Shown piece after piece: positions 17,739 to 27,164 of a stretch of 64,000 bases of DNA. This DNA is from Rhizobium sophorae (GTDB lineage Bacteria > Pseudomonadota > Alphaproteobacteria > Rhizobiales > Rhizobiaceae). Each line of letters opens with the position of its first letter. Positions within the stretch are counted from its first letter, which is position 1. Location: the NCBI RefSeq assembly GCF_013087515.1, contig NZ_JABFCN010000016.1:248001-312000 (forward strand), written 5' to 3'. The notes below the pieces were generated by a model that saw only the letters and a program-made list of their open reading frames with translations, was not told where the DNA came from and ran no database searches. The translations under genes were made by a program, and so were the position numbers.

Positions 17739-19868
17739 ATGTCGTCGAATCTTGCAGCCAGGCACGTTCGGACTCAAACGTCTTCCATCATTGCGACAAC
17801 CGTCTGCTTTCTTGTCGTCGCCCTCGTATTGACCGGCCTTATGGCGCATGTCGTCGTCACGATGACCCGGTCGGCGAACGAGATCGACGATGCCAGGGCA
17901 AGTCGCGCCGCCCGCGCGGCGGTCGCAGCCTTTGTGGCTCGCTTGAGCGGAACAACGACGGACAATGCCATATGGGACGATGCCTATAGTGCCGTCTCAT
18001 CTCCGGCCGCTGCGGATTGGGCCTATGAGAATTGGGGAAAAACCAGCGAGGATTATGCGCTTTATGACGGCGCGATCGTGAGCGGCCCTGACCGGTCTTC
18101 GATCGTCTCGGCCTATGCCAAAGGCAAGCCATTCCAGCCGAGCACGTTTTTCGGGGAAGCCTTTTATCGGCAGATCAATGCGGCTGCGGCTCCGGCCAAG
18201 GCGCCTGTGGTCAATTTCATCAAGACCGAAAGCGGTATAGCGCTGATCGCCTCGCAGGCGATCCAGCCGTTCGAGGCCGCCGCCGAGGTTCCGAAGTTCA
18301 GCGTGCTGAGTTTCTACAAGGCTTTTACGTCGGAAGTTCTCGACACTCTCTCCAACGAACATGAACTCGAGGGGCTGAGCCTCGAGACGACGCCCAAGCC
18401 GGGATTCCTGAACACGCCGATTACCGACATGAAGGGAGCCGTCATCGGCTATCTCGTTTGGCCCAGCAAAGCGCCCGGAAGCGCCGTGTTTCAGCAGGTC
18501 TATCCTTATCTTGCAGCTTCTATCGTCATCCTTTCGCTATTCTTGATCGGCGTTCTGTTGGTTGGCGCCTCCGAGGCGCGGCGCCTGCGCCAACTGGCGC
18601 AAACAGCTCGCTTTGAAGCGAGCCATGACAGCTTGAGTGGCTTGTTGAACAGACAGGGGCTTCTCCGCCTGCTGGAGGATATGGAGAGCCCGGATCCTTC
18701 GTCGCCGCGGCTTTACTTGGTTGACCTCGACGGCTTCAAGGCGGTCAACGATGCTTGGGGGCATGCGGTTGGGGATGATTTGATCCGGATCGTCTCGAAC
18801 GCGCTGATGACCAGTCATCCCGAAGTCCTGGCCGCGGCCCGGCTAGGAGGCGACGAATTCGCGCTGGTGCACATTGGGTCCACTGCACGCGAAGAGCTAG
18901 AAGAGGCGATTCTGGCGCTGTTTGCCGAGCCCTTCAAAATTGACGGGCGAACGATCGAAGTTGGCGCAAGCATCGGAGCTGCGGCGCGCGATGGGGGCAT
19001 ATCGCCTTTGGAGCTTCTTCGCAGAGCCGACATGGCCCTCTATCGTGCCAAGGCAAATGGCAAAGGTCAGGCGGTTGAATACGACCCCGAACTGGACCGG
19101 GAACGCATACGGGTCGCCGAGCTGGAGGGTCTCTTGAAAAACGCCATCGGCAGCGGCGCAATCGAAGCCGTATTCCAGCCTCTCGTCTCTGCTTCTACCG
19201 GCGCTGTCACCGGTCTTGAAGCATTGGCGCGCTGGAAAACTGCAACGGGAAACGTCAGCCCGGAAATATTCATCCCTCTTGCTGAAAGGTGCGGCCTCAT
19301 CGATGCCCTTGGCGTCCATATGCTGAGAACGTCGATCGGGCATGCCAAGAGCTGGCCCGATCTGACTTTGTCGGTGAACGTTTCGCCGATCCAGCTCTGC
19401 AATCCGGAATTTGCTGCCCAAGTGATCGCGATCCTGCAGGAGCTGGATTTCGATCCAAACCGCCTGACACTGGAAATCACCGAAGGCGTTCTGATGACAA
19501 ATCCGGATCAGGCCCGTCGCTCGATAGACCAACTCAAGCGCGTCGGCATAAAGTTTGCTCTTGATGATTTTGGCTGCGGCTACGCCAGCATCGGCGCATT
19601 GCGGCAGTTTGGGTTTGACCGCATGAAGATCGACCGCTCGCTCGTATCCGCTCTCGATGTAACTTCAAATGGCGCCGATATTCTTCGGGCAACCATCTCC
19701 CTGGCGACTGCTCTGCAGATTCCCGTGACCGCCGAAGGTATTGAGAATACCCGTCAGGCGGCGATCTTGCGAGAAGCCGGCTGCGACCAGCTTCAAGGGT
19801 ATATGCTCGGAAAACCCATGTCGGCATGCGACATATCCAGCAGGCTGCGAGAAGAGTCGGCCGCATGA
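17739..19868 (+). CDS. Membrane CHASE4-GGDEF-EAL cyclic-di-GMP protein
   Basis: A 709-residue signalling protein. A first membrane segment (about residues 18-41) and a second (about 262-282) enclose a periplasmic CHASE4-type sensor with DDARASRAARAAVAAFVARL and NAIWDDAYSAV. The GGDEF domain follows, with RLGGDEFAL near residue 370 intact, so it can be a diguanylate cyclase. The EAL domain has GLEALARW near 494, NVSPIQL near 550 and DDFGCGYAS near 610, so phosphodiesterase activity is also possible. It probably makes and/or degrades c-di-GMP in response to an extracytoplasmic cue. Monocistronic; only a weak ribosome site precedes the ATG. Confidence 0.93.
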   Translation: MSSNLAARHVRTQTSSIIATTVCFLVVALVLTGLMAHVVVTMTRSANEIDDARASRAARAAVAAFVARLSGTTTDNAIWDDAYSAVSSPAAADWAYENWGKTSEDYALYDGAIVSGPDRSSIVSAYAKGKPFQPSTFFGEAFYRQINAAAAPAKAPVVNFIKTESGIALIASQAIQPFEAAAEVPKFSVLSFYKAFTSEVLDTLSNEHELEGLSLETTPKPGFLNTPITDMKGAVIGYLVWPSKAPGSAVFQQVYPYLAASIVILSLFLIGVLLVGASEARRLRQLAQTARFEASHDSLSGLLNRQGLLRLLEDMESPDPSSPRLYLVDLDGFKAVNDAWGHAVGDDLIRIVSNALMTSHPEVLAAARLGGDEFALVHIGSTAREELEEAILALFAEPFKIDGRTIEVGASIGAAARDGGISPLELLRRADMALYRAKANGKGQAVEYDPELDRERIRVAELEGLLKNAIGSGAIEAVFQPLVSASTGAVTGLEALARWKTATGNVSPEIFIPLAERCGLIDALGVHMLRTSIGHAKSWPDLTLSVNVSPIQLCNPEFAAQVIAILQELDFDPNRLTLEITEGVLMTNPDQARRSIDQLKRVGIKFALDDFGCGYASIGALRQFGFDRMKIDRSLVSALDVTSNGADILRATISLATALQIPVTAEGIENTRQAAILREAGCDQLQGYMLGKPMSACDISSRLREESAA

Positions 19869-20086
19869 ACTCGTAAGGCCATCGCACAATTCGGTATCGG
19901 GCCCGAGCCCGGCATTTCGAAATCCTGAAAACGACATTTGCAGGCATCGCTGCGGCGATCCACCACAGCCATGCGTCAATCTATCCCAATGTTTTTGCTA
20001 AGGCTTTGTTAAATCCGCGATTCAATCGAAAGGCCGTAACTGCCGCGTTTGACGCACGGCCCTGCATTCGGTTTCGGCGGCCAAAA

Positions 20087-20104
20087 CCGTCATCAAACTG
20101 TAAT
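20087..20104 (+). promoter_or_regulatory. Pho box upstream of pstS
   Basis: CCGTCAT-CAAA-CTGTAAT matches the direct-repeat PhoB site (CTGTCAT, 4-bp spacer, CTGTCAT) with two mismatches. It lies 110 bp before the pstS start. Confidence 0.75.
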
Positions 20105-20214
20105 AAAACGCGCCTAGCCCGCCTGATGTGACGAGAATTTCAGCGCCCGACAATGGACACCCCCTCCATGGCGCTGGCCTCGTTGTTTTTCAAATCCATT
20201 AGGGAAGCGCTCAT

Positions 20215-21237
20215 ATGCTCACCAAGAAACTTCTTTCCGCCTGCCTCGGTGCGGGCCTGGTCGCCGCGCTGGCGGTTTCGGCCTCCGCCGCCGATATCAC
20301 CGGCGCCGGCTCCACCTTCGTCTATCCCGTCCTGTCCAAGTGGTCTGCGGATTACAACAAGCAGACCGGCGACAAGCTGAACTACCAGTCGATCGGTTCG
20401 GGCGGCGGCATCGCCCAGATCAAGGCTGCAACGGTTGACTTCGGCGCGTCCGACGCCCCGATGAAGCCGGAAGACCTGACGACCGGCGGCTTCGGCCAGT
20501 TCCCGCTCGTCGTCGGCGGCATCGTGCCGGTCATCAACGTCAAGGGCATCAAGTCGGGCGAACTGAAGCTCACCGGCAAGGTTCTCGCCGACATCTACCT
20601 CGGCAACGTCACGAAATGGAACGACAAGGCCATTGCCGATCTGAACCCGGGCCTGAAGCTGCCCGACAGCCAGATCGCCGTCGTCCATCGTTCGGACGGT
20701 TCGGGCACCTCCTTCAACTGGACCAACTACTTCTCCAAGGTCAACGAAGACTGGAAGAGCAAGGTCGGCGAAGGCACTGCCGTCAACTGGCCGGTCGGCA
20801 TCGGCGGCAAGGGCAATGAAGGCGTTGCCGCTTACGTCACCCGCGTCAAGGATTCGATCGGTTACGTCGAATACGCCTACGCCCTGCAGAACAAGCTGCC
20901 CTACGTGCTGATCCAGAACGCCGCAGGCCAGTATCCGAAGCCGAATGCGGAAAGCTTCTCGGCTGCAGCTGCGAGCGCCGAATGGACCAAGGCTCAGGAC
21001 TTCTACCTGATCATGACCAATGCCCCGGGCGAAAAGGCCTGGCCGGTGACAGCCACGACCTGGGCGATCATGTACAAGGAGCCGAAGGATGCGGCGCGCT
21101 CCAAGGCTGCCTTCGCCTTCTTCAAGTGGGCGCTCGAGAACGGCCAGAAGGAAGCTTCCTCGCTGGACTACGTTCCGCTTCCGGAGACCCTGGTAAAGCA
21201 GATCGAAGATTATTGGACGGCCTCCTTCAAGGGCTGA
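20215..21237 (+). CDS. pstS: Phosphate ABC transporter, periplasmic phosphate-binding protein
   Basis: A 340-residue protein with a signal peptide cleaved near residue 25 (AVSASA-ADITG). The mature part begins with the PstS hallmark ITGAGSTFVYPVLSKW. It also has the phosphate contacts YQSIGSGGGIAQI near residue 60, DFGASDAPM near 78 and HRSDGSGTSFNW near 160. It captures phosphate in the periplasm and delivers it to PstCA. First gene of pstSCAB, behind a Pho box. A strong hairpin and a repeat separate it from pstC, which would allow more PstS than membrane subunits to be made. Confidence 0.97.
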   Translation: MLTKKLLSACLGAGLVAALAVSASAADITGAGSTFVYPVLSKWSADYNKQTGDKLNYQSIGSGGGIAQIKAATVDFGASDAPMKPEDLTTGGFGQFPLVVGGIVPVINVKGIKSGELKLTGKVLADIYLGNVTKWNDKAIADLNPGLKLPDSQIAVVHRSDGSGTSFNWTNYFSKVNEDWKSKVGEGTAVNWPVGIGGKGNEGVAAYVTRVKDSIGYVEYAYALQNKLPYVLIQNAAGQYPKPNAESFSAAAASAEWTKAQDFYLIMTNAPGEKAWPVTATTWAIMYKEPKDAARSKAAFAFFKWALENGQKEASSLDYVPLPETLVKQIEDYWTASFKG

Positions 21238-21258
21238 TCCTTGGCAAGACACCCGGTC

Positions 21259-21285
21259 GGAGCGGAAAGCGAGGCTTTCCGCTCC
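21259..21285 (+). terminator. Stem-loop after pstS
   Basis: GGAGCGGAAAGC and GCTTTCCGCTCC form a 12-bp perfect stem with a 3-base loop, 21 bp after the pstS stop. With no strong T-run it is likely a partial terminator or mRNA-protecting structure that favours PstS. Confidence 0.65.
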
Positions 21286-21288
21286 TAG

Positions 21289-21399
21289 AACAGGATGATT
21301 TTAGGCCGAGCCGGCCTAAAATCCGAATCCTGTTATAAATTAGGGGGTTAGAGCCTGATGTCGGCCGAAAAGCGCTAACACGTTTCGGCATCATGCTCC
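21289..21399. repeat. Two-part palindromic RIME-like element in pstS-pstC gap
   Basis: Two consecutive inverted repeats are present. The first (21289-21333) runs from aacaggatgattttaggcc to its near complement ending atcctgtt. The second (21351-21398) runs from gagcctgatgtcggccgaaa to tttcggcatcatgctc. This pair resembles a common intergenic mosaic element of rhizobia. It is transcribed as part of the pst mRNA. Confidence 0.75.
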
Positions 21400-21439
21400 G
21401 ATGCCTTGGACATCTCTCAAAGCAGCAGAGCGGACGGAT

Positions 21440-22417
21440 ATGAGCGAAGCAATGGCATCGCTGCCCGCCACAACCGCGGGCGTGAAGCGCCGCGACGGCG
21501 CGGCAGGCGATCGTATTTTTTATTGGATAGTTTTGGGCTGCGGCCTGTTTGTTTTGGTCGCACTGTTCGCGGCGGCGTTCTCCATGGTCTGGGACGGGTT
21601 TCTCGCGTTCCGGACCTTCGGCTTTGGCTTCCTGACCGGCATGGAATGGGATCCGGTTGCCCAGCGGTTCTCGGGCCTTGTACCGATTTACGGCACGCTG
21701 GTCACCTCGGCGCTCGCCATGATCATCGGCGTTCCCGTGAGCCTCGGTATCGCCGTTTTCATTACCGAAGTTGCGCCGCGCTCCATTCGCGGCCCGATCG
21801 GCGGCGCCATCGAGCTTCTCGCCGGTATCCCCTCGATCATCTACGGCATGTGGGGTCTCTTCACGTTTGCTCCCTTCATGTCGGATTATGTCCAACCGGT
21901 GCTGATCGACTGGCTGGGCCCGATCCCGATAATCGGCGCATTGTTCACCGGTGCCCCGCTTGGCATCGGCATGCTGACATCAGGCATCGTGCTGGCGATC
22001 ATGATCATCCCCTTCGTCTCCTCGGTGATGCGCGACGTCTTCCTGGTCGTCCCTGCGCAACTGAAGGAATCGGCCTATGCGCTTGGTTCGACCAAGTGGG
22101 AAGTGGTGCGCGACATCGTCATCCCGCACACCCGCACCGCTGTCGTCGGCGGCATCTTCCTTGGTCTCGGCCGCGCGCTCGGAGAGACCATGGCTGTCAC
22201 CTTCGTACTCGGCAACACCCATAACATCGCGGTGTCGTTGATGGAGCCCGGCACGTCGATCGCTGCGACGCTCGCCAACGAGTTTGCCGAAGCTTCGGAT
22301 GACCTCTACAGGTCGTCGCTCGCCGCACTTGGTCTCATCCTCTTCGTTGTCACCTTCATCGTTCTGGCAGCCGCCAAGCTCATGCTGGTGCGCATGGCAA
22401 GACAGAGGGGAGAGTAG
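21440..22417 (+). CDS. pstC: Phosphate ABC transporter permease PstC
   Basis: Inner-membrane subunit of the high-affinity phosphate importer. The start at 21440 gives MSEAMASLPATTAG and 325 residues; the frame is open back to 21401 but GGACGGAT lies just before 21440. There are six main hydrophobic segments, and the ABC-permease EAA-type loop is seen in ESAYALGSTKWEVVRDIVIPH near residue 215. GLGRALGETMAVTFVLGN, a PstC signature, follows near 245. The stop is 2 bp before the pstA ATG, so the two are translated together. Confidence 0.97.
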   Translation: MSEAMASLPATTAGVKRRDGAAGDRIFYWIVLGCGLFVLVALFAAAFSMVWDGFLAFRTFGFGFLTGMEWDPVAQRFSGLVPIYGTLVTSALAMIIGVPVSLGIAVFITEVAPRSIRGPIGGAIELLAGIPSIIYGMWGLFTFAPFMSDYVQPVLIDWLGPIPIIGALFTGAPLGIGMLTSGIVLAIMIIPFVSSVMRDVFLVVPAQLKESAYALGSTKWEVVRDIVIPHTRTAVVGGIFLGLGRALGETMAVTFVLGNTHNIAVSLMEPGTSIAATLANEFAEASDDLYRSSLAALGLILFVVTFIVLAAAKLMLVRMARQRGE

Positions 22418-22419
22418 TC

Positions 22420-23277
22420 ATGGCCAGCCATTCGGGTTCCATTTACCGCCGCCGCCAGATCGGCAGCATGATCGCGCTGTCGCTCTGCGGCACAGCGACC
22501 GTGGTCGGCCTGGTCTTTCTGGTTTGGATCCTCTGGACGACGCTGATACACGGCCTGTCTGCGCTCAGCCCTAGTCTCGTCACGGAAATGACGCCACCGC
22601 CCGGCGAAGATGGCGGCGGTCTCGCCAACGCGTTCATGGGCAGCCTGCTGATGGTCGGTCTGGCTGTTATCATCGGCACGCCGATCGGCGTGCTGGCCGG
22701 GACCTTCCTGTCGGAGTTCAGCCGCGGCAAGAAGATTGGCGAGGCAATCCGCTTCGTCAACGATATCCTGCTTTCGGCGCCGTCGATCATCATCGGCTTG
22801 TTCGTCTATGAACTGGTCGTCCGCCCGACGTCACGCTTCTCCGGCTTTGCCGGCGGCATCGCGCTCGCCTTCATCTTTCTGCCGGTCGTGGTGCGCACGA
22901 CCGATGAGATGTTGCGGCTGGTTCCGGATGTCATGCGTGAGGCAGCACTTTCGCTCGGCATCCCGCGCTGGAAGGTAACGGTCAACGTACTTTACCGCGC
23001 CGCTTCCACAGGCATCCTGACCGGTATCCTCCTCGCGATCGCCCGCATTTCGGGCGAAACCGCGCCACTCCTTTTTACGGCTCTGAACAACCAGTATTGG
23101 AGCTTGGACATGTCGCAGCCGATGGCGAATATTCCCGTCGTCATCTTCCAGTTCGCTATGAGCCCCTATGAGCAATGGCAGAATCTTGCCTGGGCAGGCG
23201 CCTTCGTCATGACGGCGATCGTGCTTCTCCTCAGCGTGGGCTCCCGCGCCATCCTCAACCGCAGGAATGCGAAATGA
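22420..23277 (+). CDS. pstA: Phosphate ABC transporter permease PstA
   Basis: Partner of PstC in the membrane channel. The product has 285 residues and about six membrane segments. The EAA-type loop is [21 protein letters not shown] near residue 175 and the PstA signature [20 protein letters not shown] follows. The ribosome site is GGGGAGAGTAG. The last four bases overlap the start of pstB (ATGA), indicating coupled translation. Confidence 0.97.
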   Translation: MASHSGSIYRRRQIGSMIALSLCGTATVVGLVFLVWILWTTLIHGLSALSPSLVTEMTPPPGEDGGGLANAFMGSLLMVGLAVIIGTPIGVLAGTFLSEFSRGKKIGEAIRFVNDILLSAPSIIIGLFVYELVVRPTSRFSGFAGGIALAFIFLPVVVRTTDEMLRLVPDVMREAALSLGIPRWKVTVNVLYRAASTGILTGILLAIARISGETAPLLFTALNNQYWSLDMSQPMANIPVVIFQFAMSPYEQWQNLAWAGAFVMTAIVLLLSVGSRAILNRRNAK

Positions 23278-24080
23278 TGCTTGAGAACAAAGCCTTCGAA
23301 ACTCGCCCGGCCCATCCGGCCATAACAGTCGATAAGATGGCGCTGACCGGCGTCAACTTCTACTACGGCAATGCCCACGCGATCCGCGATGTCACCCTGA
23401 GCTTTCCGGAACGCCAGGTCTCGGCCCTGATCGGCCCGTCGGGCTGCGGCAAGTCGACGCTACTGCGCATCCTGAACCGCATCTACATGCTCTACCCGAA
23501 GATGCGTGCCACCGGCTCCGTCACGCTCGACGGTCAGAATATCCTCGACCCCGGCTATTCGATGAACGAGTTGCGCGCCCGGGTTGGCATGGTCTTCCAG
23601 AAGCCGGTGCCGTTCCCGATGTCAATCTACGACAATATCGCCTACGGTATCCGCCACCACGAGCGCCTCTCCAAGGCCGAGATGGACGTCCGCGTTGAGC
23701 AGGCGCTGCGTTCGGCAGCGCTCTGGGAGGAGGTCAAGGACAAGCTGAAGGGCAGCGGGCTCGGCCTTTCCGGGGGCCAGCAGCAGCGCCTGTGCATCGC
23801 GCGTGCCGTGGCGCTTCGCCCCGAGGTGCTTCTCCTCGACGAGCCGACCTCCGCCCTGGACCCGATCTCGACCGCCAAGGTGGAAGAGCTGGTCGCCCGG
23901 CTGAAGGCGGATTTCACCATCGTCATCGTCACCCACAACATGCAGCAGGCAAGCCGCATCTCCGACAACACCGCCTTCATGTATCTGGGCGAACTGGTGG
24001 AATACGGCCCGACCGCTGAGATTTTCCGGTCGCCGAAGGTCAAGCGCACGGAAGACTACATCACCGGCCGCTACGGCTGA
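23274..24080 (+). CDS. pstB: Phosphate ABC transporter ATP-binding protein PstB
   Basis: Cytoplasmic ATPase that drives the PstCA channel. The 268-residue product has Walker [10 protein letters not shown] (about residues 54-62), the Q-loop [19 protein letters not shown], the ABC signature [14 protein letters not shown] and Walker [13 protein letters not shown]. The first of two adjacent ATG codons (23274 or 23277) overlaps the pstA stop. The operon ends here: phoU and phoB, which follow pst genes in many bacteria, are not in this window, so signalling components must lie elsewhere. Confidence 0.97.
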   Translation: MMLENKAFETRPAHPAITVDKMALTGVNFYYGNAHAIRDVTLSFPERQVSALIGPSGCGKSTLLRILNRIYMLYPKMRATGSVTLDGQNILDPGYSMNELRARVGMVFQKPVPFPMSIYDNIAYGIRHHERLSKAEMDVRVEQALRSAALWEEVKDKLKGSGLGLSGGQQQRLCIARAVALRPEVLLLDEPTSALDPISTAKVEELVARLKADFTIVIVTHNMQQASRISDNTAFMYLGELVEYGPTAEIFRSPKVKRTEDYITGRYG

Positions 24081-24171
24081 TCCTCGAAGTCGGATGTCGT
24101 TTGCGCGGCACCCCTGAACAGAACCCGTGTGCTCGATCGTTTGCAGGCATTCCCCAGCTCAGAGAAACGGA

Positions 24172-25416
24172 TCACCACTGCAAGTCCAGCCGGTCCAGCC
24201 CGTGGAAGTGGTAGACGTCCTTGACCACCGGTGTCTTTGCCAGCCTCAGGCCGGCAAGCCGCTTGAACAGGATCGGCAGCACGACGTTGAGCTCCAGCCG
24301 TGCCAACGGCGCGCCGATGCAGAAATGGATGCCGGCGCCGAAGGAGAGGTTCGCCGCCTCGTTGCGGTCGGGCTTGAAGGTGAGGGGATCGGTGAATTTC
24401 GCCGGATCGAGATTGGCGGCGGCGAGGATAAGGCTGACCTTGTCGCCGCGCTTGAAGGAGACGCCGTCGATTTCGGCAGGCTCCAGGGCCCAGCGCTGGA
24501 AGATGTGGACCGGCGCGCAGATGCGCAAGGTTTCCTCGACGGTGCGCTCCGTCGTCGCCTCGTCCCGGAAGAGTTCCGCCGGATCGCAGCCGCTGTCGAG
24601 GATGGTGCGCACGGAGTTGCCGATCTGGTGCACGGTCGCCTCATGTCCGGCATTGAGCAGCACGATCGTCGTCGAGACGAGCTCCTCCTCGGTCAGATAC
24701 TGGCCCTTATGCTCGGTATGGATCATGTGGGTCAGCAGGTCGTCGCGCGGTTCGGCACGGCGTTCCGTGATCACCGTCTTGACGTAGTCGGAAAATTCCT
24801 TCGCCGCCTGCTCGGCCTCTTCCTCCTGCTCGCGCGTACGGCCGAACATGTACATGCGGACATAGGCGTGCGACCAGGCGAGCAATTGCGGCCCCATCTC
24901 CTCGGGAATGCCGATCATCCGGGCGATCATCGTCACCGGGATGATGTCGGCAAAGGCCGAGAGCAGCTCGACCTCACGCTTCTCCGCGAAGCCGTCAATC
25001 AGCCGGTTGGCAAGTTCCGCAAGCTCCGGTTTCATCTTCTCGACATGGCGGGAAACGAAGGCGCGGTTGACGAGCGTGCGCAGCCGCGTGTGTTCCGGCG
25101 GTTCGAGTTCGAGCAGGGAATAACGTTCCGAGAGATCGAAACTGGCAAGATGCGGCATCGGCTCGGCAAGGCCGAGCTCCTCGCGGCTGGCGATATGCAG
25201 GATCTGCCGGCCGAAGCGGCGGTCGCGCAGCAGGCCGTTCACATGGTCGTAACCCGTGAAAAACCACTGCTTCTGCTCGCTCCAGTAGAAGGTCGGGCAA
25301 TGGGCATGAAGTGCGGCATAGACGGCATTCGGGTCGCCGTAGAAGGCCGGGTTGCGGCTATCAAGCGAGACCTGACGGTTGGCGCGGTCGATCGAGAGAA
25401 AGGATGGGATCATCAT
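24172..25416 (-). CDS. Cytochrome P450
   Basis: A soluble bacterial P450 of 414 residues, a typical length. The heme-ligand motif FGAGIHFCIGAPLARLE has its cysteine near residue 366. The K-helix EETLR (ExxR) and the I-helix NAGHEATVHQ with the acid-threonine pair near residue 238 are intact, so it should activate oxygen. Substrate and redox partner are unknown; no ferredoxin gene is adjacent. Two adjacent ATG codons (25416, 25413) are possible starts, neither with a strong ribosome site; upstream in-frame sequence overlaps the next gene and is not P450-like. It converges with pstB and follows a diguanylate cyclase gene on the same strand. Confidence 0.93.
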   Translation of the reverse strand: MMIPSFLSIDRANRQVSLDSRNPAFYGDPNAVYAALHAHCPTFYWSEQKQWFFTGYDHVNGLLRDRRFGRQILHIASREELGLAEPMPHLASFDLSERYSLLELEPPEHTRLRTLVNRAFVSRHVEKMKPELAELANRLIDGFAEKREVELLSAFADIIPVTMIARMIGIPEEMGPQLLAWSHAYVRMYMFGRTREQEEEAEQAAKEFSDYVKTVITERRAEPRDDLLTHMIHTEHKGQYLTEEELVSTTIVLLNAGHEATVHQIGNSVRTILDSGCDPAELFRDEATTERTVEETLRICAPVHIFQRWALEPAEIDGVSFKRGDKVSLILAAANLDPAKFTDPLTFKPDRNEAANLSFGAGIHFCIGAPLARLELNVVLPILFKRLAGLRLAKTPVVKDVYHFHGLDRLDLQW

Positions 25417-25474
25417 GCCCCGAGCCTTATCGGATTTGGCGGACCTCGGAAAGATGTGGGCAAGCGATCCCGGA

Positions 25475-26728
25475 CTACCCGGCTCGTGACAGCGTACCCA
25501 TGCGTCGCAGCGCGTCGACCTGGTCGTCGACCGTCGGCACGAGTTCGCCGGCGGTGCTGCTCGGCGTGGCCGGTGCAGGGGCTGCGGCCTCCGCTTCGCC
25601 GAAGGTGACCGTGCAGTTGCGGCCGGCGGCCTTCGCTGCATAGAGCGCCCGGTCGGCGGCCGAGATCAGCTTGTCGATATTGGCTTCGATCGAGGAGGCG
25701 AGCGCGATGCCGATGCTGACGGTGACCGGAACGATCGCTTCGCCGGTGCTGATGGGAAGACGGCAGAATTCGGTGCGGATCGCTTCGGCGATCGCCTCGG
25801 CTTCCGTCTGGTCCGCGACGGCGGCGAATGCGGCGAATTCCTCGCCGCCCATGCGGCCGAAGATGTTGTTCGGAATATACTGGCGGGCCATGCGCGCAAA
25901 GGCGGTCAGCACGGCATCGCCGGACTGGTGGCCGAAACGGTCGTTGACGCGTTTGAAATGGTCAAGATCGAAAAGGATCACCGCAACCTGGCGCTGCTCG
26001 TTATGAGCACGTTCCTGGATGCCGTCGAAATAGCCGAGCAGGCCGCGGCGGTTGAGCACGCCGGTCAGCGAGTCGGTCAGGGTGAGGGCACGCAGGTGCC
26101 GTTCGGAGCGCTCCATGATCAGACGGCAGGTGAACGCGAAGGCGATGGTCAGCAGGAAGGCGCTGGCCATGGCGGAGGCGCCGCCAAGATTGGTCGCCTC
26201 GATATCGCTTGGCATCGTCAATGCCATCGTCAGCGCCGAGCCGAAGCACAGGCAGCCCTGGAGGATAAACACGCCCATCAGCTTGATGCGGGTACGCTCA
26301 CGGCGCATGTCGCCGGCGGCGACCGCCATGGCAAGTGCCGTCGCACCCGTCGCCGAAGCAAGGTTATAGAGCACCACCCGGTTTGAATAATCGCTGTTGA
26401 CCCAGGGCAGGAAGACCCCGGCGAGCCAGATTGCCGGCGGCAGCAGCGCCCACCATTCGATCCGCTTGCGGTCGAGTGCCAGAAAACCAGCCACCCAGGC
26501 GCTCTGGCCGAGCAGGGCGATGGCATTGCCCGCCTCTACTGAAAGCACGCTGGGGATTTCGCCGCGCAGCGCGACCATCGCAAAGCCGATGCCGGTCAGG
26601 AGGAAGCCCAGGCCCCAATAGAGATAGGCCTCGTTCCTGACATTGTGGCGCCAGGCGACGAACAGCACCAAAGCGAGCGTCATGGCCTCGGAACACCAGA
26701 TGGCGAGACCTGTAGCGAAATTGAACAC
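25475..26728 (-). CDS. Membrane-bound GGEEF diguanylate cyclase
   Basis: Makes cyclic-di-GMP from GTP. A 417-residue protein with an N-terminal block of about seven hydrophobic segments (residues 1-205), then a GGDEF domain with DSLTGVLNRRGLL near residue 222, FDLDHFKRVNDRFGH near 260 and the active site RMGGEEFAAF near 300. The C-terminal 40 residues are rich in Ala, Pro and Thr. A GTG at 26728 is preferred as start because AGGGG lies upstream; an ATG at 26758 has its site too close. It resembles the many orphan membrane cyclases of rhizobia. The 58-bp gap to the P450 allows co-transcription. Confidence 0.9.
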   Translation of the reverse strand: MFNFATGLAIWCSEAMTLALVLFVAWRHNVRNEAYLYWGLGFLLTGIGFAMVALRGEIPSVLSVEAGNAIALLGQSAWVAGFLALDRKRIEWWALLPPAIWLAGVFLPWVNSDYSNRVVLYNLASATGATALAMAVAAGDMRRERTRIKLMGVFILQGCLCFGSALTMALTMPSDIEATNLGGASAMASAFLLTIAFAFTCRLIMERSERHLRALTLTDSLTGVLNRRGLLGYFDGIQERAHNEQRQVAVILFDLDHFKRVNDRFGHQSGDAVLTAFARMARQYIPNNIFGRMGGEEFAAFAAVADQTEAEAIAEAIRTEFCRLPISTGEAIVPVTVSIGIALASSIEANIDKLISAADRALYAAKAAGRNCTVTFGEAEAAAPAPATPSSTAGELVPTVDDQVDALRRMGTLSRAG

Positions 26729-26967
26729 GGCAGCAACCCCTTGTCTGTCCGTTCGCATCCTTGGCGAGGAAGCTCGCTACTTCCTTAATGTCGCTGCGCT
26801 GCGGCATTGTTTTAGGCCGATATCTGCCCGTAGGCTTTCCGTCGGGTAAACGTGTATGAGCACAGTCGAATAGAGTAAGCCTTCCTTCATCCTGTCATGG
26901 AGAAAAGCCGGGGGAGACCGGACCGAGGGCTCGCCGTTAACGGGCGTTTGAGGGAAAGAGGCTCAAT

Positions 26968-27012
26968 GCATGTCGCCCGGAAGTGTGCAGCGGTTCCGGG
27001 ATAACGACATGC
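26968..27012. repeat. Dispersed palindromic intergenic repeat, copy 2
   Basis: The 45-bp unit gcatgtcg...cgacatgc has the same length as the core of copy 1 at 688-732. It contains aagtgtgcagcggtt and ends with perfectly matching 8-bp arms. It lies 60 bp upstream of the clpP promoter. Confidence 0.8.
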
Positions 27013-27071
27013 ATGAAAAGAAGGAGCTTAGCTGCCTTGCCCCGCCTTCTTAACGTTATCCTCATGCGTGT

Positions 27072-27101
27072 CTTGAAGAGGAGGGCCGGGACACTCTATG
27101 T
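27072..27101 (+). promoter_or_regulatory. Putative RpoH (heat-shock) promoter of clpP
   Basis: CTTGAA followed after 18 bp by CTATGT resembles the sigma32-type consensus of alphaproteobacteria (CTTGAA, then a C-rich CCATAT-like box). The -10 part is only a partial match. It sits 63 bp before the clpP ATG. Confidence 0.5.
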
Positions 27102-27164
27102 AGGGGTAAGATATTTTTCTTTGATTCCCGGCGCCGGCCGGCGAGACGTTGACAAAGGACGCAC

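Larger units (their letters stand above)
26729..27164. other. 436-bp divergent region between diguanylate cyclase and clpP genes
   Basis: This gap holds a dispersed palindromic repeat (26968-27012) and a putative heat-shock promoter (27072-27101) for clpP. No small gene was recognised. The promoter of the diguanylate cyclase should lie in its left part but no clear -35/-10 pair stands out. Confidence 0.6.
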
